Shown here in pieces: positions 1-12,320 of a stretch of 64,000 nucleotides of DNA. Source of the stretch: Ectobius pallidus (lineage: Eukaryota; Arthropoda; Insecta; Blattodea; Ectobiidae); assembly GCA_964059195.1 (NCBI GenBank), contig CAXKWD010000005.1:45709825-45773824 (forward strand), read 5' to 3'. A program made the translations under genes and the position numbers. Positions within the stretch are counted from its first letter, which is position 1. The number at the start of each line of letters is the position of its first letter. A model generated the notes under the pieces. That model was not told where the DNA came from. It worked only from the letters and a program-made list of their open reading frames with translations, and did no database searches.

Positions 1-1573
1 CACATAATCTGCACCTGCTTGCTGAAATACGCTATCTTTCGACTGAGAGAACCTACTTTTGATTCATAATATTCGTTAGATAAACTGCTCCAGTTCTTGG
101 AAGAGCGTCTCTCATATCAGGGCTTCGCTCGTTGCTGGAGCTGATTGACAATGAAGCTCTTCTTTGACTCCCGTCTCAAAGACCCTTCCGGTGAAGATAT
201 TTGCATCGTTGAAAAGCTCTTTATTGCTCACAAAGAATGAAGAATTGAGAGCCTGGCACAAGGGCAAAGAACAATTAACAAGTAGTTTGCCATTAACATT
301 TCAAATCTCTGGCAATAAGATTCGGATTCTATTATCTTTGTCATGTTACTAAATTAGTTTCAACTCTTCTTTCTCTCCCCTTTTATCCTCTTCGTGTTCC
401 GTGTAATAGGTTTTTGAAAGAAATCGGATGTGTGTTTTCATTAACTATTTGCAGTTCAAGAGCGCATTGTCTTTAGTCTTGGTCTGAATGTAAGAAAATT
501 TCTTGTCAGTGAATGGAGTATTCGTTGTGAATTATATTACGAGATTAATATTTCGAAATAAAGGATATTTCACGTAAAAAGTATATATCAATACACTTTT
601 TGTCAATATGTTTAATAGATGTAAATGCAAATAGCTTATTGTAATAGTATTTATCTTTTTCCTAATTACCTTACTTTGTATTTATTAAATGCTTTTTCAC
701 TATTGGCTTCACCTTAATTGAATAAAATGTTTATGAAAATACCCTATTTTATTTTATTTCTCTATTTATATCACTATTGTTAAAGTTTTAGTTATACTAA
801 AAGTATTTCAATTTTTAACAGCAGGCCTATACTATAATTTAAACCAATGTCTTCGTCATTATAATAGAATGTGATATACCTGCTTAAGCAAACATGTGCA
901 AGTGAAAATTTATTAATGTAATTACCAGTCTATTCATAAAATAATGTTTTATTGATAGGAATCCGGCCCATATTAAAATATTACTTATAGCTTACACAAA
1001 ATAATTGTCTGTGGTATATCGAGATGGGACAACATTACATAAAGCTTACACCCCTACTTGTATCAAACATCAGTAGAGAAAAATTACTTAAGTATGCAAT
1101 TGATAAGTATAAGTTACATTTTTACAAAAGCTGATTAAAACATTTTTGTAAACATAGGATGGTATGTATAAAACTGAGCTATAACTCGACTTATCCTGCT
1201 CATGAGTAAGGGTAGCAAGCTCGCAGTTGTGAGCTTTCTCCAGTTTTCTTACCCTCATGATAAACATTTGATCGGTGGCAGTTGTTCAGCTTAGTCGAAC
1301 CAAGTAAGGGTAATCACTGCGAGGTGCAAAATGAGTACATATATAATAGCTTTGGAAGAAAGAACGAATCTTCAGCAGCGTTTGTGGCCACAATAAAAGT
1401 TAATCCTGTAATTTCCAGTAAGTCAATGCTATCAGAATAAATACAAAACAAAGTCTCTGCATTTGCGAGCATTAGATAAAAGTACGAGAAGTTGTTTGGC
1501 ATCTGAGTAACAGAATCACAATTGAATAATAAAAATAAAAATAGAAAATAAAAAAAATAAAAAACTGGCCAAT
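1..1573. other. AT-rich stretch without recognisable gene
   Basis: Short open frames here have no protein-like composition, family motif or good start context. No terminal inverted repeats, tRNA boxes or long tandem arrays were seen. It is best read as intergenic or intronic DNA. Confidence 0.5.
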
Positions 1574-1717
1574 ATGAAAACCCGGCTGAAACAGAAGACT
1601 GACATGAAGAAAACAGGAAACAAGGACATAAAGTTGAATGACTGGGAACAAAAATTATACGAGCTGATGGAGGGTAATACCAATCCTGTTATCAGTAAAA
1701 TCGAAGCCTGTTCTTAG
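1574..1717 (+). CDS. Unrecognised 47-residue open frame with protein-like composition
   Basis: An ATG at 1574 opens 47 codons ending in TAG at 1715-1717. The translation is charged and soluble-looking (many Lys, Asp and Glu, with one DWEQKLYELMEG-like amphipathic stretch). It stands out from the low-complexity AT-rich surroundings. No family was recognised, no promoter or polypyrimidine acceptor is evident, and an A-rich stretch lies directly upstream. It could be a decayed exon, a retrotransposed fragment or a chance frame. Confidence 0.15.
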   Translation: MKTRLKQKTDMKKTGNKDIKLNDWEQKLYELMEGNTNPVISKIEACS

Positions 1718-1725
1718 TTCAACGT

Positions 1726-1740
1726 GATTTGTTATTTAAG
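1726..1740 (+). repeat. 15-bp direct repeat, left copy
   Basis: GATTTGTTATTTAAG occurs here and identically at 2451-2465, about 710 bp apart. The pair could be the target duplication of a retroposed insert, but the enclosed sequence was not assigned to a family. Confidence 0.35.
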
Positions 1741-2450
1741 TTTTAAAATTAGTATAATTTTATGATCAATTATGTACAGTGTATGTCACTTAGACATAAA
1801 AATATTCCATTCGTATTGAGAGCAGGAGATATAACTAAAGTGGATATAGCCTATATATATCAATGGTTTAATATGGCCAGACGCTTATTAATAACAATGA
1901 ATTACTACCAGCGGTAACGGTGTTTTGGTTTAGGTTGGCTGTTATTGACTGTTTATTTAGAGTGGAAAATACCGTAATTCAAGATTGCCGCTACCAGAAA
2001 ATAATAAAGGAAGGCGTAGTGAAACCCAGAGCCCAGGATAAAGCCCCGTGAAGATAGTTAGTCCGCAAGGATGAGTGGTGGGGAAACGAGAGACAACATC
2101 AGAGCTTAACAAGGATGAGCTCATATTTTGTAACTCAATGTCGACAATAACAGGAGGAAAATCGAAAATATAAGACCATAAACAATTTATTTTACAGATA
2201 AGCACCAAATACTCTGAAAAATTCTAAATGTTGTGATAATCAAAATGAAAGACCATATTATATTATGAACATGGCCCAAATTCAAATAGAGCCGGTCCTA
2301 AAAACACGAAGTTTCTGATTTTCGTAAAGTCTACTATTAACAATTCCTAATTAGAATTTCAAATTGGTTATTGCATAAGAAGCCAGACTGGAAAGAATAA
2401 TCAAATGTGGGAATGCAATTGCTCATAAATATCGGTTGTAGTTTAGTCAC

Positions 2451-2465
2451 GATTTGTTATTTAAG
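2451..2465 (+). repeat. 15-bp direct repeat, right copy
   Basis: Identical to 1726-1740. The intervening 1741-2450 contains no recognisable coding sequence. Confidence 0.35.
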
Positions 2466-3558
2466 AAGCATTTGACCGTTAATTGGTCGTTACTCCGGTA
2501 CCAGTCGACCGATTTGGTCCAAAATCAATGGCTTCCGTCCTATTTACGTTAAAAGTAAGTTTTTAGAACATCTGATGAAGCGTATTTGAGTTATCGCGCG
2601 TGCAGTCACTCGGATGGACAGACGGAAGCACATTTTGTATTTTACAAAGTACCATAATGCACTTAATAAAACTGGATTATAATCCAAGAATGCGGTTACG
2701 TAGCCTATAACAAGCTAACAAGAATTTTCTGTCCTTTTATTCGTTCTGCAATTCCATTGTAGTGAATATAAAATGTGGAGCAACAACGAGTTCACAGAAA
2801 GACATCTATTAGGTTAAGATGTATCCCTTGTATTTCTTTCAAATTGTATAAAAACATGGTTTTATTTCGATTGCGAGTACAGAAATCGGCTATATTTTCC
2901 CTAGTTTTATTGACACCTGTTAACTTCTCCTTTTCTACAGCTTTCTTCAGGCAGAGTACGGGAGTGAAAACGTGGAAGCAGGGTATGAGAGAATGATTCG
3001 TGCCTGATGGTAGCGTCAGAGATGCTTCAGCAAGCTATGACTGCAGGGAATGTGTGGTGGGAGGAAGTCATAGGTGCATAAAGGTTGAATCAAATATTCA
3101 AGACAGTAACGCATAAGTAGATATTTGAAAAGAATAGGAGAGAATGCACTAGAAGAACACAGCTTTTCGATCTGCTTGCCTCCGTTTTGAATCTGAGGTT
3201 ACGGAAGTCAAAAGCCTTATGGGATTCACTTCCCACTTCCTAACCAGCACTACCAGTGACAAGAAAAAAATCACAATGTATGTAAAGTACGCATGATATG
3301 TTTGCAAAAGTATACGAAAAGAGGCATAATTTAAAGCTGTATAGTTGTGGTTAGTCATAGAACAGCCTACTCAAAAAAAGTGCTCTTTATATTTCATAAA
3401 TTTCATTTTGAGTCGATATAGGGGGTGTTCTATTAGGTGTATCTAGGCCTACAGGAAATTCCACCTATCTCACGTATAGACATAGAATATAAAATGTTAA
3501 TATTTGAACTTAATTCCATTTTTATGTATCTTATGTTTATAATATAGTTTGTTTATAG
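2466..3558. other. No recognisable gene
   Basis: Mixed-composition DNA between the 15-bp repeat and the hAT element. Only short chance frames were seen. Confidence 0.45.
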
Positions 3559-3574
3559 CAGTGTTTTTCAACCT
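3559..3574 (+). repeat. hAT left terminal inverted repeat
   Basis: CAGTGTTTTTCAACCT, complementary to 6271-6286. Confidence 0.9.
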
Positions 3575-4094
3575 TTATCATGACACGACCCCCGTAGTAT
3601 CAAAAAATATTTCGCGACCCCCCAACCCCTTTTTCCATGTATGTTAAAAATATGTAATACTTACAACAATTTTATGCGTTTGCGTTATTTGCGCCATCTG
3701 TTGGTAACACTAGGAACTAGTGCAGGTTCCGGATGTTAGCAACATATGGCGCTGGTAGTCCACGAAAGATCCACAAGTTTCGAGACGTTTCTTTACGCTT
3801 CGAGATAATTCTCGCTAGAATGCGCTGGCCTATAAATACGGCGGTCAACCGCGGCCATGGCAGTTTGATGCAAGACAGCGAAGGAAGTCGAATCAGAAGC
3901 AATCCCGATAAGTGAAAACGATTCAGAAGTGTAAATTCGGTGTTATGTGGACTGTAAGGTGCCTTGGAGTTGGAGTAATTATAGACTGATTTGTGAGTGT
4001 AAGTCACGCGTGGTCATGTCTGCTGTTTAGTTGTTTGAAGAGCGCGAACCACTTGTTTTACGGCACGTATTTATTTGAGTTGTTATAATTTAAA

Positions 4095-5908
4095 ATGGAT
4101 AAATTCCTGAAAAGATCATCAGAACCATCAACGTCTAGCGGGAGTAGTGGAATAAAGAAAAAACGTCTTTATGACGACAATTATTTAAAATTTGGGTTTA
4201 CTGTGATTGACAGTAAACCGCAGTGCGTAATTTGCTTTGAAATTTTGTCAAGAGAAAGCATGAAGCCATCGAAGTTGGTACGCCACCTAAACACAAAACA
4301 TCCTAATGAAAAAAATTAACCCGTGGAATTAAAAGCTCTTGAACATCAAAAAACTGCTATAGGACAAATGTCCAACCTAAATGAGAAAGCGTTGTTCGCT
4401 AGTTATCGAGTAGCTTTTCGTGTGGCTAAAGCAGGGAAATCTCACAGTATTGCCGAAAATTTGATTTTACCAGCGGCTTTAGATATAGCAGAGATTATGT
4501 TTGGCAAGCAAGAGGTCGGAAAGCTCAAAAGTATACCTCTCTCTGACAATACCATTCAACGCAGGATAAGCAATATGGCGTCTGATGTTCGTGATCAAGT
4601 CATAGAAAAAATAAAGAAAAGTTCTTTTGTATCCTTGCAATTTGATGAATCAACGGATATTGCGGGTTGTGCGCAATTTGTAGCTTTTGTGCGGTTTTGA
4701 ATCCAATGAAATAATAATGGAAGAAATACAATTTTTCAAGGCACTTCCCAAAAATACTACAGGTCAATGCTTGCATGACATGTTCCTTGAAGCTACGCAA
4801 GATATGAATATCGATTGGGCACAAAAATGCATTGCTATTTGTAGTGACGGAGCAAAAGCCATGACTGGTGCGAAGAGTGGATTTATTGCTAGACTGAAAG
4901 AACAGATGCCAAACGCTTGTTGGATGCATTGCTTTCTCCATCGCCAAGCTCTTGCAGCCAAATCCTTACCGCAAGAATACAGTCAAGTTCTTAATATTAT
5001 TATTAACATTGTAAATTCTATTAAAGGAAAAGCGTTGCAGACTAGATTGTTTCGAATCATTTGTGAAGATATGGGGACACTACACCGCAATTTGCTTTAC
5101 CATACAGAGGTTAGGTGGTTATCAAAAGGCAAAGTACTGACCAGAGTTATGGAACTTCGCGCTGAACTATTGGTATATTTACAGCAAGCCAAGTCACATT
5201 ACTCTGAATTCATTTCTGACCCGGAATTCCTTTTAAAATTGACTTTTCTTTCTGACTTATTTGAACATTTAAATAACTTGAATAAAAGTCTTCAAGGGCG
5301 TGATGAAAATGTCATTACAGCAAAAGACAAACTCCATGGCTTTATAAAAAAAATTGAATTGTGGTCATCATCTATAAATCAAAACAACTTTGATTTATTT
5401 TCGTCCACACAGTCTTTCATTGAAGAAGTCGGAAGCGAGATCAACATCAACTCATATATATCTGGTATGAAAATGGTGTAAATTTGAAGAAAGAATTGTG
5501 TCATTACTTCTCACTGCAAGAGATATCGGATAACACTGGGCAAAGATGGATCTTAAATCCGTTTTTAAATGCAGCTATAAACGAGGCAAATTTAGCAACT
5601 AAGCTCAAAGAGAATCTGCTGGGACTATCTGCCGATGGGATGTTACACTTGGAATTCAAGTCTGAAAATTTGGATACGTTTTGGTTAAAAAGAACAGAAT
5701 ACCCGGAATTAACAACCGAGGCTTTGAAGTGTTTGATTCCATTTTCTACCTCGTACTTGTGCGAGTTGGCATTTTCCTCAATGGCGCGAATAAAATGTAA
5801 ACTAAGGAATCGCTTAAATTTGGAAAAGATTTAATACTTAATGTGGCAAAAACGGATCCACGATGGGAGAAATTAATTGAACAAACTCAAGCGCAACCTT
5901 CACATTAA
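4095..5908 (+). pseudogene. hAT family transposase (ZBED5/FAM200/SCAND3-like), broken
   Basis: The ATG at 4095 opens an N-terminal region with a BED-type zinc finger: a C-x2-C pair in PQCVICFEILS and a histidine pair in RHLNTKHP. The family places this just before the catalytic RNase H-like fold. Catalytic-core landmarks are the DESTD motif near 4640-4660, CSDGAKAM near 4840-4865 and WMHCFLHRQAL near 4920-4955. The tail, with the LRNRL motif of the hAT dimerisation region, reads through to a TAA at 5906-5908. Four lesions are visible: an in-frame TAA at 4317-4319 just after the BED finger, a frame change near 4695, another between about 5470 and 5484, and a one-base shift near 5825-5830 in an A-run. 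Read as one gene, its length fits a complete transposase, so this is a decayed full-length copy. It cannot encode active enzyme. Confidence 0.9.
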
Positions 5909-6270
5909 AATGAACGATTTCTCGAAGGTTTTATTTCTTGTTAATGAGTTTGTGTAAATAACATAAAGAGTATCATTTTGCGTTAACAATACATACTGCT
6001 ATTTAAGATAATCAAGCACAGATGTAATCATTTTCTATTTAAACACATTTTTAATATATTTTTTTTTGTAATAACATGTTTTAAACTAGCATTTTTCTGA
6101 CTTGTATGATTGATTATATGGAAATTTTGTTAAATATAATAATTTTAACTCTTATCGACTTTTTATTTCAGTCTCACAAATTATATGTTGTATAAAAAAA
6201 CTGAAGTTTTCTCGACCTCTCGCGACCCACGTACAGAGGCTCCGCGACCCCCCAGGGGGTCGCGACCCAC

Positions 6271-6286
6271 AGGTTGAAAAACACTG
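6271..6286 (-). repeat. hAT right terminal inverted repeat
   Basis: AGGTTGAAAAACACTG, the exact reverse complement of the left end. Confidence 0.9.
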
Positions 6287-9200
6287 GTGGGTCGCAACAG
6301 TTCTCATTAGCCGACTTGAATGGAACAGTCCCTGAAGCACATGCTTTCTGTTTCAGAAAAAGCGACAATTCTATGACTGGAGAATTGCCTACATGAGAAA
6401 GAATTAAAATTGGCCAAAATTTCAGCACAGAAACTACAGATCTAAAAAATATTAGGCCTACACAACCATTGGTAAATAAGAAAGATAAATCAATTCCATT
6501 TTGTGTCGATACTCGATACTCCGATATCTTCATTCTTCAAATAGACAGCAAGTAAATACCAGTTTCTGTATACAAATGTTATTTATTGAATAAGTATTTT
6601 ATGTTAACTTTCAATATCATAGGCCAATAATTGTAAATTAAGTTCTAATACAATCATTATAATGTTTTTAATTATATTCTGTAAAATTATTAAATATAAT
6701 ATAATAATATTATAATAACATATAGGTATTAAAATAATATATTCTGCTATAATATAATCTAGTTACCTAGTTTTCCTGCATCACTCGTTTTGAACTTATG
6801 AGCGGTAGTCTAGTGGCATGCCACTGTAAAAATCGAGAACATACGAAACGTGAACACATGTTTAATATTAGTTTCGTTTAAAATGAACACTTCAAACATA
6901 TGAATAATAAAAATGAGCTTTCTGGGTTATTGTTATTGTTACAACGTGTGAGTATGTCAAGGGTGAGATTAATCGAGCTCAGTGGTGATTTCTCAACTGC
7001 AGGGAGGAACATTACGTCATGAGTAGAGCAACTTAGTTGAACATTTATACGACACTGAAGAGGACATAAACTGTATGTGTGTATGATATTACACAAGCTG
7101 CTTGGGGATTCGCCCCTATATAAGTCACCTCCATAATACAGGACGGAACTGTAAGATGTTACTAACATTAGAGTATCGCAAGCGTTTGAACTTGAATATA
7201 CAGCTGCCTGTAGTTCATATCTTGTAGATAATAAATTGATTGAATTCTCTGAAGACATGCGCGAGCAGCAGCCTGACTATTAGTTTTGCCTCAGAATTTG
7301 TATTACTAAATTCATCAAATTACGTTTACGTCATCTACGTAACATTTGTAAAATAATTTTATTGCTTTGAAAAAATTCAGGAAAACTGTAGTTTTGTTAA
7401 CAGACGTTTATACGGATTACATAACAAATGCTTAAACATATATACCGATTTCTCCAGAGTGCACTGGCAAGTAATGACATTTGAAATATTATTCTCTGAA
7501 CATGTAGGTTAAGAGAAACGCACAGTGATGCTGCAAACAGCCTGGCAGCGAATAGCGAATATATTAATAGTGGATTAATGAATGTTTAAAATGAAATATA
7601 GTCACTCACATTAAAGTTTAGTGTAGATTTAACAATAATTTTAGCTTCAAAGTTGACCATAATCGCTAGTATTATCTTTTGTTTAATTCTTTACTGTTCA
7701 TTGAATGAATCGCTTATGGTGCTTTAGATTGAGATATCGAAACGGAACGTTCTGTTCGCCATTAAAATATAACATCTTAGTTTAAATATTTTAGCCAAAA
7801 CACTTATTATAACTCAAAGGCATGCTAATTAATGAAACGGAGCGAAAAAGTCTTTCGATGGATACCTCACACTTACGTAATAACCCAAAATTCGCTTTTA
7901 AATTCATTTCCGGTTTGCGGCTGCCTGCTGATTGGCTGTCTTTGAGAGCGAGCCGAAATGCTTCGGGGCACCGAACATCGGATTTTAATAGATTTCGTTC
8001 ATCAACAACAAGCAGCAACATAGAGAAACAGTCACAATAAAATATTAAGAATTCAAATTTTAAATATCTCTATGTTTTTGCTATCCTGATCTTCCCACCT
8101 CCTAGCTTAGTTGCAAATTGATCACCTCAGCATTAATATTTTGATATTAAGGATTAAGAATGTACACTTATATATTCAGGATGACTGACTAATAAAGGCT
8201 AGATTAATTTTTAAATATCTTAACTAATTCTATGTTATACTTTTTTTTTCCATTCTTATCTTTTAGGCTACCACTTCCGAACATGTCATCATTTACCCTA
8301 CCATTTATATTATTGTCCACACAATTAATTTTCATCTGATAGTACCACATCTATTTAATCATTATTCTTTTGCTATTACAGTATCTCCTTGACGTCATAA
8401 TTTTTATTTCCTTTTTTTTCATCTCTTAACTTCTATCTTCGTAAATTAAATAATTACGTGATACGTTTATTCTCAACAGTGTTAATTTGCCTAGGCCTTT
8501 TGGTTTCACTAAACCATCGTGATGCTTGGGAATATTGCTTTTCATGTTGTTTTAATGATAGTTCAGTGAATCCGATAGGCCTAGTCAAAATAAACATTGT
8601 TAGGAATAAAGGTAATACATAATTATTTTATTAATCGAGCTCAACATTACCGCATATCATAAGTCTACATACTCTCTGTCTTCGTATCAAAATCTCTTTT
8701 TATCATTGCATCTAAAACTTTCTCCTTCCTATTATCATCATTATTCCACCCAAACTTTCCTCAGATGTAGGGAGAAGTTGAGTCGAGTACTTAAATAGAA
8801 GAAAGGACCACATTTTAGGCAATGTAGTAATGGTTGAGAGACGGAAGGCGAGTAATTGAGAGAGGGGAAAATGGAAAAAGAGTAATGATGAGAGATAAGG
8901 AGCGAGGAAGAGAGAGAGAGAGAGAGTGAGAGATTCGACAAAAAAAGGGTGAGACTGGCTTCTAAGGAGAAACAAGATTATAGTAATACTAATACAAGTC
9001 AGAATTATTTATGAAATCCTTTAATATCTCTGTTATACACATTATAGACATTATAAAATGTATAACAACCACCATTAGCTCAATTATTTTTTGTTTATCA
9101 TAGATTATGTACATAAAATAAAATCACAGTCAATTCACAAATTTCTCTTCATACGTATTATAACAACATTGCAGTAAAATAGATAAAAAGTGAATAAAAT

Positions 9201-9868
9201 ATAAACTCATAGTAGCCTGTTTATATTAGTCTGCTTGTAAAGATTATCTTGTGGTCAACGACAACGATTACTCAGTTCATAATACACGAAATTATTAGGT
9301 TAATATCTGTTTTTTTTTAATGTTTTTATTTGAGTGTACTTTCTATATAGAGTGATATTGTTAACGAAATGTAGTCCCAAGGCGTTTCCGAAACGAAACA
9401 TAGCTTATATAATGAACTCTGTGAGCCATGTGCTCAATTTACAGAATATTTTTTTTGAATATAAAGATATTATGAAAGAAAAAAGACTTTGCACTTTTCG
9501 TTCGACGTAATGGAATATTATTAAGTTTCTGCGTGTGAAGTGAACATCGCACAAATACTCACCTGTATTCACCCAACTCTCTTCCTTCCATTTCTTCGTA
9601 TAAAGAAGAAGGGATTGGAAATAGAAGGGTTAAGAACTCTTCAAGACGAGACCAAATACGCGCGTTAAGAGACGACAAAGTGGATGAGAACGAAATCTTC
9701 GGGATTTTCAGCTTTTTATCGAACGCAGTAAAGGAAATCTTCCCCCACAAGCAACACTACAAGGCGAAATCTGTAATGGGAGCTGTCTCTCTTATTACTA
9801 CCGTTACACTACGTTATTATATGTATTTGAATTCTTTGTGACATGGAAAATCTTCCATTTTAAGATAT
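6287..9868. other. AT-rich stretch without recognisable gene
   Basis: Contains low-complexity AT sequence (about 6640-6770), a TATA-like CTATATAAG near 7117, and a GA microsatellite. No coding family was recognised on either strand. The 72-codon frame at 7822-8040 has no identifiable motif and was not called. Confidence 0.45.
8907..8934 (+). repeat. (GA)n microsatellite
   Basis: A purine-only GA run, slightly interrupted, which gives spurious Ser/Leu-rich frames on the minus strand. Confidence 0.85.
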
Positions 9869-9869
9869 G

Positions 9870-10022
9870 GTACTCGTTTCTGTTAGAGGCTGAGTCGACC
9901 TCAGGTTCATAGTGTCACCAGAAGGATTAGGCCAGTTGAAAAACTCCAACGACCTCATCGGGAATCGAACCCGCGACCTTCAAGTCTGTAGCGCAGCGCC
10001 TCAACTACTACGCTACGGCGTA
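9870..10022 (-). mobile_element. tRNA-derived SINE (minus strand)
   Basis: On the minus strand a tRNA-like head lies at about 10020-9950. It has an A-box-like TAGCGTAGTAGTTGAG and a perfect B box GGTTCGATTCC, followed by a tRNA-unrelated body to about 9870. This is the layout of a Pol III-transcribed SINE, not a functional tRNA. The acceptor stem does not pair properly. Confidence 0.7.
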
Positions 10023-10092
10023 CCCCCTCCACTTGAGCTAGAAACTTGAGATTAGGTACACTTATAGCTTTTAGCCTGTAACCAACGGAAAA
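10022..10092 (+). repeat. Local direct repeat, copy 1
   Basis: Shares TGAGCTAGAA, the TTTTA-CCTGTAACC stretch and a following CGACGGA-like segment with 10522-10600, in the same order with moderate divergence. Confidence 0.5.
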
Positions 10093-10275
10093 ATAAAAAA
10101 ATAAAAAAAGTTATTCAATTTGTACCCCTAAAATATATCTTGAAAAGGTGGACGCACTTTAAAGTCTCTGCTCAGTTCAAATGACAGCAATAATACCGAA
10201 GGTGTTCACATAGGGCTTTGGAAGTTGCAATACACTTTCGCAATCATAGGCATGCTAGCGATAGAAATAATTTCC

Positions 10276-10435
10276 GTAAACCGAGCGAGTTGGAAGAGAT
10301 ATTACGTCTTGGACTCGCATTCGGGATGTCCCAGGTCCAAATCCCGTAGCCGGTCAATTTGGTATGGGTCTTTTCATGGTTTTTCCCAGTCGTAAAGGCA
10401 AACGACGAATTGGATATTTTACATACCATGAATCA
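10276..10435 (+). mobile_element. tRNA-derived SINE (plus strand)
   Basis: The head starts at CCGAGCGAGTTGG, an A-box-like start. A B-box-like GGTCCAAATCC follows near 10335, then a SINE body with TCATGGTTTTTCCCAGTCG and GGCAAACGACGAATTGG. This body type is common in arthropod SINEs. The B box deviates from consensus, so the copy is old. Confidence 0.65.
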
Positions 10436-10521
10436 ACCTAGCTATTTAATCGTATAGTTATCATATACATTTAAATTAATTTCAGTTGAAATTTACTGCA
10501 TAAATGCACCATTAATGTTTA

Positions 10522-10600
10522 CCCACCTCCAGATGAGCTAGAAGCCTGATAGTATTTGGCAGACTATACCTTTTACCTTGTAACCGACGGAACATTTAAA
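10522..10600 (+). repeat. Local direct repeat, copy 2
   Basis: Diverged copy of 10022-10092. Together they bracket the SINE at 10276 and suggest a local duplication or two copies of one dispersed repeat. Confidence 0.5.
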
Positions 10601-10664
10601 CAATGTCAAATTTTTTTTTTTTACACCGAAAAAATCACAAAGTCTTCCCTCACTTTTTATAACC

Positions 10665-11800
10665 TCACCGGGGGTTTGGGAGCAGAGCCCCCAACGAGTG
10701 ATGCGAGTATCTCCTAATATATAAAATCGAAAGTGTGTATCTATGTATGTGTGTAGGTGGGTATGGATGTCCGCTATACAAATCTACATTACTTGACCAA
10801 TTTGCACGAAATTTTGCACACTTACCCAGTTAACCCGAAAAGTAACTATGTCAACATTAAAATTCAAACAAACCACTCCTTTCCTTGAAAATTTATATAA
10901 TTTGTGATAATATTATACTGAAAAAATGAAAACCAATTCAGTTATCATGGCAACAGTGTATTGTTTACAGTGTTCACATAGGGCTTTGGGAACTACATAA
11001 TACAGGGCTTTATTCAATTCTGATTATGTCGATGTAATTAATGCATTGGTGAAAATAATTAATGAAGGATGAAATCCACGAAAATAAAGCACATTGTGAT
11101 ACAGTCACTTAACTTTCTCTACCCTCGACACGGAAGATATCATTTTCTCACTTCACATTTTGATGTAGAATAAGAGGTCATATTGTAGGTACAGCTAAAG
11201 AGTTTGCCAACGAGTATGCTATATCAGAAGTCGGTGAAAAATCCTATTCACTGATACGTTATTCATAGCTGTAGCTTTTGTATTAGTTGAGAAATAGTAG
11301 TGTTTATCATAGGCCGTAATCATCTAAATGAAGACAAAATAGGATGGAACATTTTCAGTCATATGCCCTAAGTATATTATGTCCCAGGTTTTTGGGGAGG
11401 AAAGTATGAAAGTGATATTGAAGTTATTCTCTATTTCAGCCCCGAAAAGGTTGTAGGCTATGGTAATATGAAAGCGAGAAATAAGATTTTCCGTAAAGAG
11501 AATACAATCTCATATAACCGGAATTTCCTTTTCTTCTTATTTCATTCCCTCATAGGCATGATATGTAGAAGCAACGGAATGCAACACTTGACATCCTCTA
11601 TGAGCCATAAAAACTATATCTAGCGTATTCTGAGGGAATAATTTGAGTGTGAGTAGTTGTTCTTCCTCATTTCAAGTTCTACATACATTAATATTATACA
11701 AGGACCTAGAGTTTCAAAATATAAAATCCTTCATAAGTTAATATCAAATTAGGTACAAAATGCAAAACCTAGGCGACGCCGGGCCTTTTAAACTTGTTAC
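10665..11800 (+). mobile_element. Dispersed repeat with Helitron/Helentron-like features
   Basis: The segment starts with a GC-rich stem-like piece (CCGGGGGTTTGGGAGCAGAG), then TATATAAAATCGAAAGTGTG and a GTATGTATG-like run. A TTGACCAATTTGCACGAAAT-type segment follows, and the copy ends near a CTAGGCGACGCCGGGCC motif. Such CCCGGGC-ACGCCGGG ends and GCACGAAATTT segments are seen in insect Helentron-type non-autonomous elements. A second copy lies in reverse orientation at 21421-21960 and shares the GGCGTCGC end, the CTAGGTCCTT segment and the GTAGAGAAAGTTA segment. No Rep/helicase coding is present. The Helitron assignment is inference; the repeat relationship is seen directly. Confidence 0.45.
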
Positions 11801-11999
11801 ATATAAAACTTATTTTTACAAACGTGCACCACATTAATTAGAACATTAATATTATGTAGGTAAAAATATCGCGATGTAGATCTACCTCAAAATGGTGTCT
11901 CAAAAGAGTAATATGAACCGAATCATAAATTACTACTATCATTTCGGTTTATAGCGATATTCACATTTTTTTATGTTATCATTTTTTGATCACCTGGGT

Positions 12000-12320
12000 T
12001 CGTCGCTCTTGTGTAGGGGATGCGTTCGCTCTTCTAACGCAGGAGACCCGGCTTCAATTCCTGGTCGGGAGAAGTTCCCTAGGTAGATGTCTTTCAGGGT
12101 TTATCCTCACCTGTGAGACGAATGCCGGGAGATTTTAAGCTCTCGTTTTTCCTGGATACCATCTGGTCATCATTATGACCTACATCCCATTCGCTCCTTG
12201 TTCGCAAAAAGTAACTAAGTGTGTGTGTTTTGTGACCTGTGTGTCTCGTCCTTTGTGTTTGTGTTGTCTCGGAGATGGTCTCTGGCATTGGGCTGATTGC
12301 TTATCCTGTGAGGTCTTACA
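12000..12320 (+). mobile_element. tRNA-derived SINE with GT-rich body
   Basis: A tRNA-like head at about 12005-12075 has an A-box-like GTGTAGGGGATGCG and a B-box-like GGCTTCAATTCC. The body then reads through TCACCTGTGAGACGAATG, a GTGTGTGT stretch, TGTCTCGTCCTTTGTG and GGCATTGGGCTGAT. The same body occurs in reverse at 23640-23975, confirming a dispersed SINE family. Confidence 0.75.

Larger units (their letters stand above)
3559..6286 (+). mobile_element. hAT transposon (Buster/Charlie/ZBED-like), 2.7 kb, defective
   Basis: The element begins CAGTGTTTTTCAACCT at 3559 and ends with the reverse complement of the same 16 bases at 6271-6286. Both subterminal regions are rich in CGACCC/GGGTCG motifs, typical of transposase-binding zones in this group. 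The interior encodes a hAT transposase on the plus strand. The 8-bp flanks (GTTTATAG left, GTGGGTCG right) do not match, so the expected duplication is missing. The right flank resembles this element's own subterminal sequence, which suggests later rearrangement or a neighbouring fragment. The gene order (BED zinc finger, then RNase H-like domain with C-terminal dimerisation region) supports the hAT assignment. Confidence 0.9.

Noticed and set aside
7822..8040. 72-codon frame with CTGATTGGCTG, vaguely like 15090-15170
   Set aside because: Similarity is limited to a short CCAAT-like block and composition; no family or promoter could be supported.
8712..8975. Ser/Leu-rich minus-strand frames, also at 20968-21159
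   Set aside because: Translations of GA microsatellites.
9945..10022. True tRNA genes at the tRNA-like sequences (also near 12005, 31799, 54426, 56215)
   Set aside because: Acceptor stems do not pair well and SINE-type bodies or tails follow most of them.
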